From the NCBI GenBank assembly GCA_024413875.1, contig JAKSVY010000060.1, forward strand, positions 1 through 8,357: 8,357 bases of DNA, written 5' to 3'. This stretch comes from Bacilli bacterium (lineage in GTDB: Bacteria; Bacillota_I; Bacilli_A; RFN20; CAG-826). The position numbers and the translations under genes are program-made. Below, piece after piece: positions 6,358 to 8,357 of the stretch. The first letter of the stretch is position 1. Each line of letters starts with the position of its first letter. The notes beneath the pieces are model-generated. The model saw nothing but the letters and a program-made list of their open reading frames with translations. It was not told where the DNA came from and did not search any database.

Positions 6358-7524
6358 ATGACAAAATTTGACAATATAAAATACATCGCGAATCTTTATA
6401 AATTCAAAGTCACATATTTTGATGGAAAGAGGAGTATTGCACTTGATGACATAAAGCATCAGGCACAAGGTGCAATTACTATTTCTGTAATTAAAGAAAA
6501 TATGAATCAAATAGATGTATCTGATATCCCAACTTATGTTGAATTTGGGGATACAGGATATTTCTTTATCAAAGAAGAAAATGGGTTTCTATTAATTGGT
6601 CCTTTTGAATTTTTCGGCAATATTATCAGCAAAAGAAAATTCTCCAATAAAATTGGAACATTATTAAAACCACTTAAAATTTCTATATCTTCATTATGTA
6701 ATCCAATCCTTACTATCAATATGATTGCTAATGGTCAAACAGTTACTAGAGAAGAATTCATGGAGCATAACTTCAATTACATTAATGACGATGTTACTTC
6801 TGACGTAATTAAGCAGTTCTTTATTTCTGAAGTCGATAGCAATAACCATCACGGGTATGACCAAGTAGAAAGAATTGAAACCGCGATTAGTAATGCGGAT
6901 AAAGATGCTCTATCAGAAGGATTAGATGAGATTATGTCTAATGAACAAACTGTTGAATCAGTTGATTCATTTAGAAATATTAAAAACATGACTATTTGTG
7001 GTATTACCATCATTACAAGAGCGGCTATTAAATCAGGTGCAAACTATAGAACAGCCTATGCATTAAGTGATAAAGCAATACAAGCAGTTGAGCAAACTAA
7101 AAACCCGAAGGAACCTAATTTGCAAATTAGAAAATTAGCTTATGCACTATGTGATATGGTTCAAGCAGTAAAAGAAGATGTAAGCGAAATCAAAAATTAC
7201 AATATTCATGTGTTAAAAGCAAAAAAATACATTAAAGAACATCTAACTGGAAATACAAATGTGGAAACAATCGCAGATAATCTATTTGTTACTCCAAACT
7301 ATTTGAGTTCCATCTTTAAAAAGGAAACCGGAATGACAATTAGTCAATACGTACTTAAACTAAAAATGTCTTTAGCAAAAAAGATGCTTAAATATTCAAA
7401 TTTAACGAAAAATGAAATTGCTTTTGAATTAGGTTTTTCTAGTCAATCACATTTCTGTTCAGCCTTTAAAAGCATAACCGGATTAACTCCTAACGAATAT
7501 ATAAAAAGTTCATTAAGCAAATAA
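6358..7524 (+). CDS. AraC-family transcriptional regulator
   Basis: The 388-residue protein ends in a standard AraC/XylS DNA-binding domain (about 283-385): first helix-turn-helix around NVETIADNLFVTPNYLSSIF (301-320) and second around 351-372, with the family signature GFSSQSHFCSAFKSITGLTP at 359-378. The N-terminal part is not an AraC arabinose-type cupin that I can recognise. Its middle segment (about 169-248: ERIETAIS..., then NIKNMTICGITIITRAAIKSG and AYALSDKAIQAVE) follows a pattern common in Firmicutes AraC regulators next to carbohydrate genes, and DTGYFFI...GFLLIGPFEFF (65-86) fits the same group. It is likely cytoplasmic, with no membrane segment. It is transcribed divergently from the transporter operon and just upstream of the rhamnosidase gene, so it probably controls one or both in response to a sugar-derived signal. 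The ATG at 6358 is the first possible start: an in-frame stop lies at 6346-6348. The ribosome site is very weak (AGGA about 16 bases upstream). Confidence 0.93.
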   Translation: MTKFDNIKYIANLYKFKVTYFDGKRSIALDDIKHQAQGAITISVIKENMNQIDVSDIPTYVEFGDTGYFFIKEENGFLLIGPFEFFGNIISKRKFSNKIGTLLKPLKISISSLCNPILTINMIANGQTVTREEFMEHNFNYINDDVTSDVIKQFFISEVDSNNHHGYDQVERIETAISNADKDALSEGLDEIMSNEQTVESVDSFRNIKNMTICGITIITRAAIKSGANYRTAYALSDKAIQAVEQTKNPKEPNLQIRKLAYALCDMVQAVKEDVSEIKNYNIHVLKAKKYIKEHLTGNTNVETIADNLFVTPNYLSSIFKKETGMTISQYVLKLKMSLAKKMLKYSNLTKNEIAFELGFSSQSHFCSAFKSITGLTPNEYIKSSLSK

Positions 7525-7541
7525 AAAATATTACAAAGTAA

Positions 7542-7565
7542 TGCCTAAATTATAAGGCAATTTTT
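7542..7565 (+). terminator. Weak intrinsic terminator after the regulator gene
   Basis: TGCCT (7542-7546) and AGGCA (7555-7559) form a 5-base-pair stem with an 8-base AT-rich loop, followed by A then TTTTT (7561-7565). It lies 17 bases after the regulator's stop codon. The stem is short, so read-through into the rhamnosidase gene is possible. Confidence 0.5.
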
Positions 7566-7577
7566 GACTTTCTTTCT

Positions 7578-7606
7578 TTGTATGAAAATGGCAAAAATTT
7601 TATAAT
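7578..7606 (+). promoter_or_regulatory. Candidate promoter of the alpha-L-rhamnosidase gene
   Basis: TATAAT at 7601-7606 has TTGTAT (7578-7583) exactly 17 bases upstream. The -35 matches consensus in its first three bases only. Transcription would start near 7613, giving a leader of about 70 bases that contains a perfect palindrome and two direct repeats. Confidence 0.55.
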
Positions 7607-7615
7607 TATTTGCAG

Positions 7616-7632
7616 GTATACGCATCGTATAC
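7616..7632. promoter_or_regulatory. Perfect palindrome, candidate repressor operator
   Basis: GTATACG-CAT-CGTATAC is a 17-base inverted repeat with perfect 7-base arms and a 3-base centre. It lies just downstream of the predicted -10 and next to the predicted start point, the classical place for a repressor site. The odd centre is unlike the usual LacI-family operator with a central CG, and AraC proteins generally use direct repeats, so a different regulator (GntR- or TetR-like, for example) would be expected. The binding protein is unknown. Confidence 0.55.
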
Positions 7633-7674
7633 AAAAGTAGAAATATTTGTATTAAATTACACTACAAAAGTAGA
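7630..7674 (+). repeat. Direct repeat TACAAAAGTAGA in the rhamnosidase leader
   Basis: TACAAAAGTAGA occurs identically at 7630-7641 and 7663-7674, 33 bases apart (about three helical turns). The first copy overlaps the right arm of the palindrome; the second touches the ribosome binding site and can fold as CTAC-AAAA-GTAG. Read inverted, the first copy continues into TTTCTAC, shared with the repeats in front of the AraC-family gene. A regulator binding site or translational control element is inferred. Confidence 0.5.
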
Positions 7675-7680
7675 GGAGGT
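7674..7680 (+). promoter_or_regulatory. Consensus Shine-Dalgarno site of the rhamnosidase gene
   Basis: AGGAGGT lies 4 bases before the ATG at 7685 and fixes this start. Its first base is also the last base of the second TACAAAAGTAGA copy, so anything binding or folding there could affect translation. Confidence 0.88.
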
Positions 7681-7684
7681 TAGC

Positions 7685-8357
7685 ATGATTTATTCATTAA
7701 AAACAAACGATCAGATTAATCCATATGGAATAATTGACGATATTTCATATTCATTTATTGCTACAAAAGGCAATAGATTTGAATTTGTTTTATCTGATGA
7801 TATTGAATTCCATAATTTATTAATTAAAAAAGAAGTTTTATTAGATAACGCGAATCACTTTAAAGCTGATTGTAAATATGAAAAAGGTCACCACTACTTT
7901 TGGAAAATGATTAGAGAAGAGGAAGAGAGTGAAGTTGTAACCTTCTTTGTTGCAGATGATTTAGATGCTTCTTTTATTACTCCAAAAGAAGATATAACTC
8001 ATCCTGTATTTTTTAAAGAATTTGATTCAAATAACATTAAAGAAGCAAGATTAGTTGTTACCGGTTTAGGACTATATCAATGTTATTTAAATGGTAACAA
8101 GATTGATCATGGATATTTAAATCCTGGTTTTAATGATTATGATGATTATCTTCGTTATCAAGAGATTGATATCACTTCTCTAATTAAAGAACAGAATAAA
8201 TTAGAAGTTATTGTAGGCGATGGCATTTACAAAGGTAGAATGGGATTTGATAATCACCCAGGTGAAATATGGGGTAGTAAATACCTTTTGTGTGCAAAAG
8301 TCATATTAATTAAGAATGATGGAACAAGAGAAGAAATATTAACTGATACTAGTTGGA
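7685..8357 (+). CDS. Alpha-L-rhamnosidase, GH78 (partial, N-terminal 224 residues)
   Basis: The frame is open from ATG 7685 to the right edge, so only the N-terminal part is present. Residues 1-95 look like the beta-sandwich domain that often precedes these enzymes, ending with a HYFWKMI strand (70-76). Residues about 109-210 match the bacterial alpha-L-rhamnosidase N-terminal domain closely: KEARLVVTGLGLYQCYLNGN (119-138), then NPGFNDYDDYLRYQEIDITS (146-165) and VGDGIYKGRMGF (177-188), all hallmark strings of that domain. The catalytic (alpha/alpha)6 barrel with its acidic residues lies outside the window, so activity cannot be checked. Members usually have 800-1000 residues and release terminal alpha-L-rhamnose from plant glycosides, pectin fragments or bacterial glycans. 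No signal peptide is visible, so a cytoplasmic enzyme acting on imported substrate is likely. It has its own leader with promoter, palindrome and direct repeats, and follows the AraC-family gene by 160 bases. Confidence 0.9.
   Translation, partial: MIYSLKTNDQINPYGIIDDISYSFIATKGNRFEFVLSDDIEFHNLLIKKEVLLDNANHFKADCKYEKGHHYFWKMIREEEESEVVTFFVADDLDASFITPKEDITHPVFFKEFDSNNIKEARLVVTGLGLYQCYLNGNKIDHGYLNPGFNDYDDYLRYQEIDITSLIKEQNKLEVIVGDGIYKGRMGFDNHPGEIWGSKYLLCAKVILIKNDGTREEILTDTSW

Noticed and set aside
6534..6719. A 61-codon minus-strand open frame inside the regulator gene
   Set aside because: It is antisense to a clear AraC-family protein and has no independent support.
7564..7606. TTGACT at 7564-7569 as -35 for the TATAAT at 7601-7606
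   Set aside because: The spacing is 31 bases, too long for a sigma-A promoter; TTGTAT at 7578-7583 has the right 17-base spacing.
1..8357. CRISPR arrays, tRNA or rRNA genes, insertion sequences
   Set aside because: No regularly spaced repeat array, cloverleaf-like gene, transposase or terminal inverted repeats were seen; the window is almost fully coding.

Overview
The window is AT-rich bacterial DNA with Gram-positive signals: AGGAGG-type ribosome binding sites, short intergenic gaps, a lipoprotein signal peptide with a lipobox cysteine, and TATAAT-like -10 elements. Trp is always TGG and the stops seen are TAA or TAG, so nothing suggests the Mycoplasma code. A low-GC Firmicutes member (Bacilli or Clostridia, perhaps a gut or rumen commensal) fits best, but this is inferred from gene style only.

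Layout. Five genes on the minus strand read leftwards from about 6193 as one tight operon: a double-domain sugar-type ABC ATPase, a first permease, a substrate-binding lipoprotein, a second permease, and a family 3 glycoside hydrolase that runs off the left edge. Gaps are 14, 18, 71 and 11 bases. The one long gap, after the lipoprotein gene, holds a strong 10-base-pair hairpin. A 164-base divergent region separates this operon from a plus-strand AraC-family regulator (6358-7524). After a weak terminator and a separate leader carrying a promoter, a perfect palindrome and 12-base direct repeats, a GH78 alpha-L-rhamnosidase gene starts at 7685 and runs off the right edge.

How the genes may work together. 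The locus looks like an import-and-digest unit for a glycoside or short glycan. The lipoprotein captures a ligand outside the cell, the two permeases and the ATPase move it in, and two hydrolases without signal peptides (GH3 of the Asp-His-dyad, NagZ-like type, and GH78) would remove sugars in the cytoplasm. The AraC-family protein is the obvious local regulator. A short motif, TTTCTAC, occurs twice in its own promoter region and once, inverted, in the leader of the rhamnosidase gene, which suggests but does not prove shared control. The actual ligand cannot be read from the sequence.

Most notable points: an ATPase with one intact and one thoroughly degenerate ATP site (NBD1 signature lost, NBD2 Walker A lost, NBD2 catalytic Glu replaced by Cys428); an intercistronic hairpin just after the binding-protein gene; and a 17-base perfect palindrome at the predicted transcription start of the rhamnosidase gene.
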